From NCBI GenBank assembly GCA_963969495.1, contig OZ018333.1:89829865-89893864 (forward strand): DNA of 64,000 nucleotides. Reading direction: 5' to 3'. The DNA is from Ceratothoa steindachneri. Lineage: Eukaryota; Arthropoda; Malacostraca; Isopoda; Cymothoidae. The notes beneath the pieces are model-generated. The model did no database searches. It was not told where the DNA came from and saw only the letters and a list, made by a program, of their open reading frames with translations. Of this stretch, positions 10,096 through 20,456 are shown piece by piece. Made by a program: the position numbers and the translations under genes. Numbering within the stretch: the first letter of the stretch is position 1; every line of letters begins with the position of its first letter.

Positions 10096-10745
10096 CTACA
10101 CTCTTCACGTTCCACTGTGACTAGCCCCTTGAATTAGTGCATGCCGTTTGGTATCACTACCATGTGAAGGCATTCATGCCACTGCTGTGAAGGTGTTAGT
10201 AATGTCACCTCTTCAGCCATACTAATTGCTCTGTAGCAGGCCATGAAAATCTATACTCTAATTCCCAATCGATCCAACCCACTTCCTACACTAAATTGGA
10301 CATGAAAACCTGAGAGAGAATGAAATGATTGGATGTACAGTCCTGTATTCACAAAAAAATTACAATAATATTTACAAGAGAGATGGGGTAAATAAATTTG
10401 ATACCTTATTAAAAAAAAAATCCTCCTACCAACCAATAATTTATATACACACAAAAAACTATACAAAAGAGGCCTAATAAACATACTGGATGCAAACAAC
10501 AAAAGAAAAGGCCCCACATGCTACCCCTAGGGAGAAGTCCTGCAGGCTGCCACTCGAGTGTTTACAATTGTTGCCTAGGTCTTACCAAAAAAAAGGCTGG
10601 CACCTCCGAGCTTGGTATAATATAAAACGATCTTGTCGCAGTATTGAGGCTATATAACAAGCAAAACCACCTGTCTAACCAATCATTAACCAGTCGAGGT
10701 TTATGGCAATTTGAATTATATTACTTCCTAATCTTATAATGTCAG

Positions 10746-10772
10746 CCACTCTATTAAAATTTAATAGAGTGG
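10746..10772. repeat. Perfect 27-bp palindrome
   Basis: The arm ccactctattaaa pairs perfectly with tttaatagagtgg across a single central base. It sits within the old LTR, about 80 bp from the MITE end. Confidence 0.85.
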
Positions 10773-10854
10773 TCGCGCAAAATACCAAAAAGTAATTAGC
10801 TGAGGAAGAGATAAAACCATTTTAGACAAAACATGAAATCAAATAAATATATAT

Positions 10855-11169
10855 AGACTAAACCCTCAATATAATGAACCTCAATATAGCGAATTTCAGA
10901 TATAACAAACCAAATTTCCTGGCTGAACTCCCATCAGGTTTAACGAACCAAAGTTTGTTAGGTCTGATGTAGTCCATTTAACTTTATTAGTAATTACATA
11001 TGTATTACATGTCCATGCAATAGTCTTTATATACATATTTACATATACAAATTAACAAATGAACCATCGTTATTTCCCGGGCTTTTAATGACCATTGTGT
11101 TTAACAAACTTTTGGCATAACGAATGACTCCCCCCGCCCCATTTAGTTTGTTATATCAAGGGTTTACTG
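10855..11169. mobile_element. pogo/Tigger-like MITE
   Basis: The right end reads gggtttactg followed by ta, and inverted it starts cagtaaacccttgatataac. The left end reads gactaaaccctcaatataat, preceded by ta. These terminal inverted repeats and the TA target fit the pogo/Tigger branch of Tc1-mariner elements. Internal sequence repeats the tataacgaacc theme and has no transposase. At 315 bp it is a non-autonomous derivative that landed in the old LTR. Confidence 0.7.
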
Positions 11170-11290
11170 TATATATATATATACAAAAAACTTTATTCAC
11201 ACACACATTCTTAAAGAGGGAGGGAGAAGGTATTGGAAAAGGGGTGTGAGAATGACCCTTCACCTACACACACACATTTACTCCACCACA

Positions 11291-12869
11291 CCCCTCCTTC
11301 CTTTGGCCATTCGACCACAGTCACTCACAATACACTCTCAATCCTTACTCATGGCACCTTTTATACTCAATCGCACCCTTCTGCACCCATTCACACTCAT
11401 CAACTGGTCCCTGGCTATACGTAGCAATCTGTCAGGGTTGTTTGTCAGTCATCCTGTCAGTCTCCTCATCACTATCAATCATGTTGTCCATCATACCCTT
11501 AACTTCGTCACAAGCTCTCCCATCTCTTGACGAAACTATTTCATACCCTTCCATTCAGAACCTTCACTCTTTATACCCCCATTCATCAGATACTCACTCA
11601 CAGCTCTCATCCAGCTCAAGGTACACTCTTGCCAAACAGACAAATCACTCACATCCCCCTACTCTCAGCAGATATAAATGTAACCCCTTCAATAGTTTCC
11701 AACCAGAAGCCAGAAAAGTCAGTCACCACCTCATTTTCCACATTGAACTCACATCTACCCTTACTATTCGCAAAACCAGAAAATTCAGCAACACTAGGTT
11801 CATTCTGCCCAAACACACTATCATTCATACTGTTCCTAAAACCAGAAAAATCAGTACAGGCAGCTCACTCACTTGTCTACTTACATCAGCCAAATCACTC
11901 ACCTGCTTATGCAAACATTCAATCTCTCTTTCAACCTCCCCCATACCAGAAAGATTCTGCGCAGATAGATTTACCTTCATTCATACTTACATTCTTCCTT
12001 TCACTCTTCTTTGCACGCTTTCTGCTCCTTGAGACCAAGACAACCTCTTTCCCAGACAGATCCATACTATCACACTCTATCTCATCATCATACACCTTAT
12101 CTCACTCTCTGCACATTTCATACACCAGATGGCTCACCAGGTAGTCAGGAGGTTCTCTCCACCTCCTCAACTGATTCTGATGAGCCTGCACTCTCTGTCA
12201 CACCTTCATTCAAACTCTCTAAAACATACATCTCACAACTCTATATGGTACTTCAAACTTTTCACTCATCTTCGACACATTAAACCTACCTTTTACTTCT
12301 TTTACCTTCACTACTTTTTCACCTATTTCAAATGAACGAAACCTTTCTCTCTGCTCACTTTCACTCAAACAAAACCTATCATTCACTCATCTTTCAAAAT
12401 TCATAACAAACTGACACAGGGACATCCCAGTTGCACTATGCACTCTCGAATTATACACCTATAACATTCTACTCAACCATTCATCCCAGTTTTTAAAAGT
12501 AGTACTCATCATTCTCAACATCTCACACAAGGTCCTAATTGTACGTTCATTCAACCCATTCGACACATGCTCCAGTATCAATCAAACTGCAGAAGAACCT
12601 TTCACCAACTTTCACTCTCGCTTCCATCATATTCGGTCCTCCATGCTTGCAATACCCTGAAGTAATAACTACACCAACATCAGCACTGACATCCACACTG
12701 TCATCAACTCCCACATCATCATACACCACACACTCATTCTCTTCCTCATATACGAATACTTTTCAATCACCCAATTGCAGATGTACCACATTAGCATTCA
12801 AACTCTTCACTTTCTCAGGTTTGTACACAATCGGCCTCTCACCACCAAAGTGCACATAAACAATCACTC
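11291..12869 (-). pseudogene. Old Gypsy copy: pol C-terminal part and second protease remnant
   Basis: Reading from 12869 leftward, the segment has VHFGGERPIVYK and the domain upstream of integrase with GYCKHGGPNMMEARVKVGER. It then reaches LIDTGA (12568-12579 encodes DTGA), a retropepsin-type active-site motif. Right after this the sequence jumps to the integrase ERTIRTLCEML region, so about 1.1 kb is deleted. Downstream are the FDGPYRVV-type integrase end and a tail with three DFSGF/EFSGF motifs. Many frameshifts and stops are present. Confidence 0.75.
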
Positions 12870-13664
12870 TGTGGTGGAGTGAATGTGAGTGTGTAAAAGG
12901 GCCATTCTCCCACCCCTTTTCTCAGTACCCTATCCCTCCCTCTGTAAAAATGTGTGTGTGTCTGAATGGGAATGGGTTTGTTTTGTTTTTGTTTATTTTA
13001 TGTATAAAATGATTACCATGTTTTTCTTTCTTTCCAGGCGCCATATTCTGGAAAGATAGTAGCTAGTTTTGATATATCACTATAATTAAAACAAAATAGT
13101 ACTTTATTTAAAATAATCTTTTATTAAAAGATTATATGTTGAGGATTGTGTGGATATACATTTAGAGAAAGTGGAACCTTGGACAGACGGCAAGAAGGGT
13201 TCTCTAGACGAGTGCTCCGCTTCGCCCAGCCCTGAGACAGAGGGCTTTCATACCTCGCTAGACACCTGGACCACCATACCCGCATTGGTTGACAATCCTG
13301 CCTCCTTTTATGTTAGCCTACTACCACCCACCTCCAGCACACAAGTGATAGCGCGTGCCCCTTTTCGTTCGGTTGTTGCTGTGTTTTTTTAATGTTTTGT
13401 GTAGATATATAAGTAAATTGTTGTAATCGCCGGTTATAAAATTCTCTTCTGGTATCGTATTTGAATTGGGGAATTTGGCTTCATTTTGAAGTGTGCACAC
13501 TTCTCTTGTAAATATAAATTGCTGTAAAATATAACTGTATTCTTTTGTAAGTAAAGGGACTGTATATACAATCCGTTTCATTCTCCCTCGATTTCTCACG
13601 TCCGGACAGTGTAGGAAGCAGGTTGGATCGATTGGGGTTAGTCTAAATTTTTCGGCCCGCTACA
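12870..13664 (+). repeat. 5' LTR
   Basis: It starts TGTGGTGGAG and ends cccgctaca. It is nearly identical to the 3' LTR over its first two-thirds and more diverged after about 13380. It contains a hairpin, ctttccag (13030-13037) with ctggaaag (13048-13055), and a 23-bp perfect palindrome at 13113-13135 (ataatctttta...). An AT-rich core element near 13509 (gtaaatataaatt) could serve in the promoter, but the start site cannot be fixed by eye. Confidence 0.93.
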
Positions 13665-13666
13665 TC

Positions 13667-13684
13667 TGGCGCCCGAATAGGGAC
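13667..13684 (+). other. Primer binding site, tRNA-Lys type
   Basis: Two bases after the LTR, TGGCGCCCGAATAGGGAC matches 17 of 18 bases of the primer site known to pair with the 3' end of tRNA-Lys(UUU). This site primes minus-strand DNA synthesis. The single mismatch is at position 12 of the site. Confidence 0.9.
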
Positions 13685-13800
13685 GTGAGACTTCGAAACC
13701 GGGAGCGTGACTGGATTGGATTGCAGTCCATACCCAATTAGTGTGACAAGTAGTTTGACTGATTTTTCCCTCCTCCTATCTTTTTACTAACTTGGGAACA

Positions 13801-15495
13801 ATGGCTGTAGCGGAAACATTGAATGAAGAAGTAGTGCGATTGAGACTGGAGTTGAGAAAGAAAGAAGAGGAGTGTGAAATGTTGCCTGGAATGATGGAGG
13901 GAATGGAGAATAAAATAAAAGGGATGAATGAAAAGACTGATAGGATGAAGAAGGAAATGGGAGACCGACAGGATCAGACGGACCGACAGATGCAGGACTT
14001 GTATAACATGATGACAGGGGCTGGATCAGCCCCAGGACCTACAACCCTGACCCCTGCTCCTACTGAAGGGACTCCGCTAAATGGAATGGATGGCAGTATG
14101 ATTGAGTCTAAAGAAGATACTGTGAGTAGTAGGAAAGGGGGTGAATGGAAGAGAGTGGAAAGTAAGAGAGGAAGTAAGCATGGTTCTAAGGTTAAGGATA
14201 GGAAGGCGAGAGGGAAGAGTGTGGATTCGCTATACTCAGATGAGGGAGAGAGTGATGATATGATTGGAATGAGTGAGACCGAGAGTAGCTCTTTGGAGAG
14301 TGAAGTGAATGTTGGAAAAGGAATTTTGATTAGGGAAGTGCCAAGGATTGATAAGTTTAGATTGCATGAGGGAAAGAGTATGGATGAGTTCTTCGGGGAT
14401 TTTGAGTGGTACTGCAAGCTCAAGTACCCGCAGAACAAGGGTCACTGGGTGAGTGTTCTGGGAGATTGTTTGGATGGGAAAGTGTTGGAGTTCTTGCGAG
14501 TGATAACGAGTGTGGGAGAGCCAAAGTACGATGTAGTGAAGAAGAGATTGATTGGGCAGGTGAAACGAATGAAAGAGAGTGTGAAGTATAAAAGGGTGAA
14601 TGAATTTGAGAAGGCTCGAATGGAGAAGAGTGAAAGTGTGAATAGGTATGCACATAGGCTTGAGAGTATGGCAAGAATGAGGTATGGTGATGATGATGTA
14701 AATGAATGTAAACCACTCATGAGGAAGTTTTTGGACACGATCCCGCGAAAGGTGAGTGAATGGCTGAGTGGAAAGAGAAAGGAGAGAGTGAGACTGACAG
14801 GTGAACGGTTGATGTGGGAGGATGTGTTGGAACTGTTAGAAGATGGACGATTTGATGATGAAAGCGATCTAGAAGAGGATGGATGGTACAGTGTGAATGT
14901 TGGGGGTAAGAAGCCCAGGAGCTTTCATCCACCCCAGCAGTTTGTCAGCTACAGGGATGCCCTGAAGGCTGCACCAGCTGGAGTGATGTCGAACTTCCTG
15001 GGCCTGCAGAATGGATGGGCAAATGGAAGGGGGCAGATGAATTTCAAGCGTGGGAACGGATATATGAGAGAGAAACCGAGGTATGTCCCAGCAAACGAGA
15101 GACCGAATGGTGGGAGAAAGATTGTGGAATGTCGTCGATGTGGAAGGAAAGGTCATATGTTGGCAGAATGTAGGTGGACATCTGGTGCATGTTTTGGGTG
15201 TGGTAAGAAAGGGCATATGATAAAGGATTGCCAGGAAAGTGTGAAAGAGTGCTTCAAGTGTAAAGAAATAGGCCATTTGAAGAAAGATTGTCCGAGGTTG
15301 AATGGTGGAGCAACTGGTGGGGAAAGTATGAAATATGCATGTGGTAATTGTGGAAAGGCTGGTCATTATGCAAGGATGTGTCGTGACCAGAGGAATGTAT
15401 GTAGCTATTGTGCAATGGAAGGACATTCAAGTGAAAAGTGTTGGATTAGACTGAGAGCGCAAGGTGTGAATGGAAAGTCTGAAGCGGGAAACTGA
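13801..15495 (+). CDS. gag: Gypsy Gag protein with five CCHC zinc knuckles
   Basis: The first ATG in this open frame is at 13801, giving about 564 residues with no internal stop. Residues about 5-65 are a charged coiled coil (ELRKKEEECE, MEGMENKIKGMNEKTDRMKK). A capsid-like Gag region follows (FRLHEGKSMDEFFGDFEWYC, VNRYAHRLESMARMR). At the C-terminus are five CX2CX4HX4C knuckles at 15130, 15190, 15250, 15340 and 15400, spaced by multiples of 30 bases. The knuckles should bind RNA during packaging. The stop TGA (15493-15495) directly follows a GGGAAAC slippery site, so Pol is probably made by -1 frameshifting. Gag itself looks intact. Confidence 0.93.
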   Translation: MAVAETLNEEVVRLRLELRKKEEECEMLPGMMEGMENKIKGMNEKTDRMKKEMGDRQDQTDRQMQDLYNMMTGAGSAPGPTTLTPAPTEGTPLNGMDGSMIESKEDTVSSRKGGEWKRVESKRGSKHGSKVKDRKARGKSVDSLYSDEGESDDMIGMSETESSSLESEVNVGKGILIREVPRIDKFRLHEGKSMDEFFGDFEWYCKLKYPQNKGHWVSVLGDCLDGKVLEFLRVITSVGEPKYDVVKKRLIGQVKRMKESVKYKRVNEFEKARMEKSESVNRYAHRLESMARMRYGDDDVNECKPLMRKFLDTIPRKVSEWLSGKRKERVRLTGERLMWEDVLELLEDGRFDDESDLEEDGWYSVNVGGKKPRSFHPPQQFVSYRDALKAAPAGVMSNFLGLQNGWANGRGQMNFKRGNGYMREKPRYVPANERPNGGRKIVECRRCGRKGHMLAECRWTSGACFGCGKKGHMIKDCQESVKECFKCKEIGHLKKDCPRLNGGATGGESMKYACGNCGKAGHYARMCRDQRNVCSYCAMEGHSSEKCWIRLRAQGVNGKSEAGN

Positions 15496-15527
15496 ATGGT
15501 AAGAGGGTACCTGCTGAAGTATCCTCT
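15486..15527 (+). promoter_or_regulatory. Programmed -1 ribosomal frameshift signal
   Basis: The heptamer G GGA AAC (15486-15492) is in the gag frame as X XXY YYZ and immediately precedes the gag stop. The pol frame is -1 relative to gag and is open across the overlap. After a 9-base spacer comes a 9-bp stem, agagggtac (15502-15510) with gtatcctct (15519-15527), containing one G-U pair and closing an 8-base loop. Heptamer, spacer length and stem-loop together match the classical retroviral frameshift layout. Confidence 0.8.
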
Positions 15528-18033
15528 GGGGGCATGAGTGTGAGTAATGTGTTGGTAAGTCTGTCTAGTGTGAAAGTGCTGTCTGGTAGGAAGTATGAGT
15601 GTCTGAGTGTTAAGGTGGAATTGAATGGAATTGAATGTTTGGCTTTAATAGATTCTGGATGCAAGGCGAGCTTGGTGTATAAAGATGTGTATGACAAGGT
15701 TAGCGAGAAAGCCCTCCTGTCTGAGTGCAAGGGTAGTTTGGTAGGTATTGGTAATAGGAGAGTGCCTGTGATTGGAATGATAAGGTCAGCTGTTCGAATG
15801 CATGGTATGATGATGAATGAATGTGAATTCTCGGTGATTGATAAGGTGAGTAGTGAGTATGGTGTGATTTTGGGGTATGATTTTATGAAAATGAATTGTA
15901 TGGTTGTGCATCCTGCGAGTGATCAGATTAAGAGAAAGATTGGTAAAAATGGGGTGTATAAGTTGTATGTAGGGAAAGATGGTAGCGTTTTGAGGAGTGT
16001 GTTTACTGGTATTGAGGTGACTGCTATGGAGAATGTAAGGCTTGTGAAGGGTGAAAGGGTGTCTGTTAGAGGGAGTTGGAGTAAGGATGTTAGTTTGAAT
16101 GTGGGTGAGAACACTGTGATATTGGATGGAAAGGATGTGTGTTATAAGGTAAGGAGTGTTGCTTGTGTGTTTGATGGCTTGATGAGAATGAATGATCCTT
16201 TTGTATGTGTGCAGGCGGACCCCAGTGTGAAAGGGCAGGTGAGGGGAATCCAAGTCGGAGATGTACTGGGCCACCTCTCCACTGTCAATGAGGTAGGTAT
16301 GGATGATAGTACGGATTTCAGGGTGAATGTTGCAGGGGAAAAGACGTGTGAATGGACGTATAATGATGTGAAGAGCATGGTGAAATTGGATGGATGTTTA
16401 ACTGAGTATGAAAGGGAGGATGTGTATCGAATGATATTTGAACGAAAGGGAGCCCTCAGTAAGGGTGATCTGGATTTTGGGGTTGCAAAGCTCCCGGAAT
16501 TCAAGATTGTCCTGAAGGAGGACTCCCCAATCTATCAGCGGCCAAGGCATTTCCCACGTCCGGTTGCTGATGAGATTAAGGAGAAGTGCTTGGAATTGGA
16601 GCAATTGGGGGTGATTGAAGAGAGCGAGAGTGCATGGAATATTCCAATTGTACCTGTACGTAAGCCGGATGGAAGATTGCGTCTGTGTGTGGATTATCGA
16701 AAGGTGAATGAAAGGACTGTGAAAGAAAGGTTTCCGATGTGTGTGGTATCTGAGTGTGTGTATAGTATGCATGGGATGGAGTGGTTTACGAAGCTGGATC
16801 TGGTACGGGAGTATTACCAGATGCCCATTGCTGAGGAGAGCCGGCCAGTAACTGCCTTCTCTTCCTCAAAGAGGCATTACCAGTTCCGGAACCTCAGCTT
16901 TGGGTTGGCTAATGCTCCCGGAGCCTTCCAGCGGGAAATGAATGTTGTGTTGAGTAAGTTTGCGAGTAAGAATGTGATTGCGTTTATAGATAATATTTTG
17001 ATTATGACTGAAACTTTTGAGGAGCATATGAGATTGGTGAATGATGTGTTGAGAATATTGGAGAGTGTTGGTGTGAAGGTGAAAGTGGCGAAGTGTGAAT
17101 GGTTTGCGAAAGAAGTGGAATTCCTTGGGCATATGAGGAGTGAGTAGTGTTGAGAAGGTGCCAATGTTTCCTAAACCGGTGACTGTGAAGCAGCTGAAGT
17201 CGTTTTTGGGTTTGATTGAGTTCCAGCGAAAGTTTATACGTGATTGTTCTGGTGTGAGTAAGCCTCTGACTGAGTGGATGGGCAAAAAGGGTAGTACGGT
17301 TGTCAAGTGGAATGATAAGATGAATGAGGCGTATGAGAGACTGAAAGAGGCAGTGGCTGAAGATGTTGAATTGGCTTACCCAGATTATAGTGTAAATGCT
17401 AAAATGCTTGAATTGTATACAGATGTGAGTGGGTATTGTATGGGAGGTTTTCTGATGCAAGAGCAGCGTTTGAATGGAGAGAATGTCAGGCGAATAATTG
17501 GGTATGTATCCAAGGCTATGAATGTTGCAGAACGAAAGTATTCGACTGTAGAGCGAGAGTTGGCTGCGATAAGGTATTGTTTGAAAGTGTTGCGTCCGTT
17601 TTTGTATGGTGTGAGGTTTGTGATCAAAACAGATCATCAACCTCTTATGTATCTGCAGCGTATGAAGTGGGCTGATAGTAGGATTGCAAGGACTTTGGAA
17701 GATTTGAGTGACTTTGACTATGTGATTGAATATGTGCCTGGTGAATGGAATGGAGTGGCTGATTTGATGTCAAAGTATCCTGGTACGAATGATGAAAATG
17801 TGTGTGGAGTGAGTGATCCTGAGTATTTGCTGAAAGGGATTATGAATGGAAAAGAGAGTAAGGGTGGTGGTGATTCCTTGTTTGAGAGTGTATGGAATGG
17901 TTTGCAAGATTTGAAGAGTGATGGAGTAGATGTGAGAGTGCCTGATAGTGTGGATGATTTAAGGAAGGAGGTAATGAATGAAGTGCGTAGAAAGCCTGAA
18001 AGCATTGGTATGGCAAACGGCAGAACTTCATGA
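15489..18033 (+). pseudogene. pol: Gypsy Pol N-terminal half: protease, RT, RNase H
   Basis: Entry is by -1 frameshift, or at ATG 15534. The protease has LALIDSGCKASLV (DSG at 15651-15659) and VILGYDFM. RT has VDYRKVNERT, FTKLDLVREYYQMPI and RNLSFGLANAPGAFQ. The active-site block reads AFIDNILI, with Asn (16992-16994) where the second Asp is expected. RNase H has ELYTDVSG, ERELAAIRY and KTDHQPLMYL. A single-base insertion gives a TAG at 17145-17147 and shifts reading by one frame until a second indel near 18010-18022 restores it. The stop in the shifted frame is at 18031-18033. The RT lesion and the indels make this copy inactive. Confidence 0.9.
15621..15900 (+). other. Retropepsin domain 1 of Pol
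   Basis: The canonical Gypsy protease lies before RT. It has a hydrophobic strand then DSG (15651-15659), a flap-region motif GIGNRRVPVIG, and VILGYDFM about 70 residues after the active site. It should act as a dimer to cut Gag and Pol. DSG instead of DTG is common in such enzymes. Confidence 0.85.
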
Positions 18034-20456
18034 AAGAATTGAGAGCGATGTGTATGCAAGGGGTCCCGCCATTTCAGGAAGTGTTGATTGTAGTGAGTCG
18101 TTTGTATGGAGGGATTGTTTATGTGCACTTTGGTGGTGAGAGGCCAATTGTGTACAAGGATTAGAAGATGAAGGGTTTGAATCCTAATGTGGTACATCTG
18201 CAATGTTTGAGCGGTGTGCACTACAATTGGGTGATTGAAAAGTGTTCATATATAAGAGAGAAGAAGGATTGTCTGGATGAAGATGAGCGTGTGGTGAGTG
18301 ATGATATGGGAGTTAATGACAGTGTGGATATCAGTGCTGATGTTGGTGTGCTTGTTCCTTCGGTGTATTGCGAACATGGTGGACCTGATATGATGGAAGC
18401 GAGAGTGAAAGTTGGTGAAAGGTTGTTCTGTGGTTTGATTGATACTTTAGCGCAGGTGTCTTTAGTGAATGAGAGGATTCTGAGTAAGTATGATGAGTTT
18501 AAATGTTGCGAGCATAAACCTGTGAAGTTACGGATAAGTGGATTAGGGAATGGCATGATAGTGGCATGGGAACAGGTTAGTCTGAAAGTGAGTTTGGCTA
18601 ATGATGTGAATGTAAACCATGACTTTGTAATTCTGAAGGATGAGCAAATGCCGTGTTGTTTCTTGATTGGTGTAGACTTTATGAGATTGAATGATTTGTC
18701 TTTGGATGCTGATAAGGATTGTCTTATGAAAGGTGAATGTGAGGTGATGAGGTTGAATGAGTGTGCAAAGAATGTTGTCAAGTTTTGCGGTATGATTGAG
18801 TTGGTCATGGATGATGAGAATGAGATTTTAAGTGATAAGGATATTCTAGAGATGCAAGAGATATGTCCTTTTGTTAGTGAGTTGAAGAAGTGTGTAATGA
18901 TGCGTATTGATTTGAACGAATGGCCAGAGTGTTTAAGTGATTTTAAAAGGTATGCTAAGGATTTTGTTGTTTGTATGGATGTTGTATATTTTGTGAGGCA
19001 TGTGAAGGATGGTGATGATATGTATGTACCTGTGATGTCCTTAGTTGGTATGATTGGTCTGGTGAAGGTTATGCATGATAATTATGGGCATATGGGTAAG
19101 TTTAAGCTGTGGGAGTGTATGAAGGAGCGTGTGTTCCATCCGTTTCTGAGAACTGTTGTGAATGATGTTGCAACTACGTGTGAAAGGTGTCAGAAGCGAA
19201 AGGTGCAAGGTGTGCAAGTGAAACCACCGATGTTGAAAGTTGATGCGAAAGAACCGTTTGAATTGGTAGTGATTGATTGTGTGTCTTTGCTGCGTACGAG
19301 TGCTGGGAATGTTGGTATGGTTGTTATGGTTGATCATAAAAGTAAGTTTGTGTATGCAGCGCCTGTGAGAGATAAAAGGAGTGTGACTGTTGCACGTGTG
19401 GTTGAGCAGTTGTTTTTTCCTATGTGTGTATGGAAGCCTAGAAGATGTCTGAGTGATAATGGGCCTGAATTTGTAGGGGAAGTGTTTGAGCAAATGTTGA
19501 GAGAAAATGGTATAGAGCATGTGAGAACAACTCCGTATGTACCGTCTTCAAATAGATTGGCTGAACGTACTATAAGAACCTTGTGTGAGATGTTGAGAAT
19601 GATGAGTACGACAGTGAATGACTGGGATGTGTGTCTGGGGAGAGTGTTGTGGGCGTATAATTCAACTGTGCATAGTGCAACTGGAATGTCCCCATGTCAG
19701 TTTGTGATGAATTTTGAAAGGCGAGTGAAAGATAGGTTTCGTTTGAGAGAAAGTGAGCATCGTGTATGGCGTGAGGCACATGAAAGGTTCCGTTCATTTG
19801 AATTAGGTGCAAAAGTATTGAAGGTGACAGAAGTGAAGGGTAGGTTGAATGTGTCAAAGATGAGTGAGAAGTTTGATGGACCTTATAGAGTTGTGAGAGT
19901 TTGGGAAAATGGGGTGACGTATGTTTTGGAGAGTTTGAATGACGGTATGACTGAGAGAGTGCGGGCTCATCAGAGTCAGTTAAGGAGATGGAGAGAACCT
20001 CCTGACTACCTGGTGAGCCATCCGATGTATGGACTGTGTAGAGAGAGAGGTAAAGTGCATGATGATGAGATTGAATGTGATAGTATGGATCTGTCTGGGA
20101 AAGAGCTAGTCTTAGTCTCGAGGAGTAGAAAGCGTACAAAGAAGAGTGAAAGGAAGAATGCAAGTACGAATGAAAGTAAGTCTGAGCAGAGTGTTTCTGG
20201 TATGGGGGATCTTGAAAGGGAGATTGAGTTTTTGCATAAACAGGTGAGTGATTTGGCTGGTATAAGTAGACGAGTGAGTGAGCTGCCTGTGCCTGATTTT
20301 TCTGGTTTTGGGAACAGTATGAATGATAGTGTATTTGGGCAGAACGAACCTAGTGTGGCTGATTTTTCAGGTTTTACGAATTGTAATAGTAGGGATGAGT
20401 TTTATGTAGTGAATGATGAAGTGGCTGATTTTTCAGGTTTCTGGTATGCCTGTTGA
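18034..20456 (+). pseudogene. pol: Gypsy Pol C-terminal half: second protease-like domain, integrase, tail
   Basis: After the frame-restoring indel, reading continues in the original pol frame. A TAG at 18162-18164 is a nonsense change, since the old copy has a Glu codon there. Next come a retropepsin-like domain, an integrase zinc region (HDNYGHMG...TTCERCQKRK), and the integrase core. The core has Asp 19275-19277, Asp 19455-19457 in LSDNGPEF, and Glu 19563-19565, with exactly 35 residues between the last two (DD35E). FDGPYRVVRV marks the integrase C-terminal strand region. A tail of about 150 residues holds three DFSGF motifs. A single-base indel near 20443 causes the TGA at 20454-20456. 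Confidence 0.88.
18399..18707 (+). other. Second retropepsin-like domain between RNase H and integrase
   Basis: The order is ARVKVGERLFCGLIDTLAQVS with DTLA at 18441-18452, then LRISGLGNGMIVAWEQVSLK, then a strand ending FVIL, then FLIGVDFM (18660-18683). This parallels domain 1 in order and spacing: LIDSG, GIGN in the flap, VILGYDFM. The old copy has DTGA at the same place, so DTLA here is probably a point lesion of a true DTGA site. Retropepsins normally occur once per Gypsy Pol, before RT. Similarity is by eye. Confidence 0.65.

Larger units (their letters stand above)
10232..11290 (-). repeat. 3' LTR of the old Gypsy copy
   Basis: On the minus strand it starts TGTGGTGGAGTAAATGTG directly after the polypurine tract and ends in ggcctgctaca. 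It is 1059 bp long rather than about 795 bp because a pogo-like MITE (10855-11169) is inserted. The base before its left end is c (10231), and the preceding tetramer is gctc. The partner flank is lost, so no target duplication can be tested. Confidence 0.8.

Noticed and set aside
11442..12144. Plus-strand open frames of about 200 codons in 11442-12144
   Set aside because: The segment is the reverse complement of the Gypsy pol tail, so the real coding sense is minus. The plus products are Ser/Thr/His-rich antisense artefacts.
14236..14655. Long minus-strand open frames opposite gag and pol
   Set aside because: They are shadows of the strongly coding plus strand (codon bias gives stop-poor antisense frames), with His/Ser/Thr-rich low-information products and no recognised motif.
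17140..17170. A second programmed frameshift inside pol
   Set aside because: No slippery heptamer lies at the break, and the next frame is restored by another indel near 18015 with a nonsense codon after it. Random lesions are simpler.
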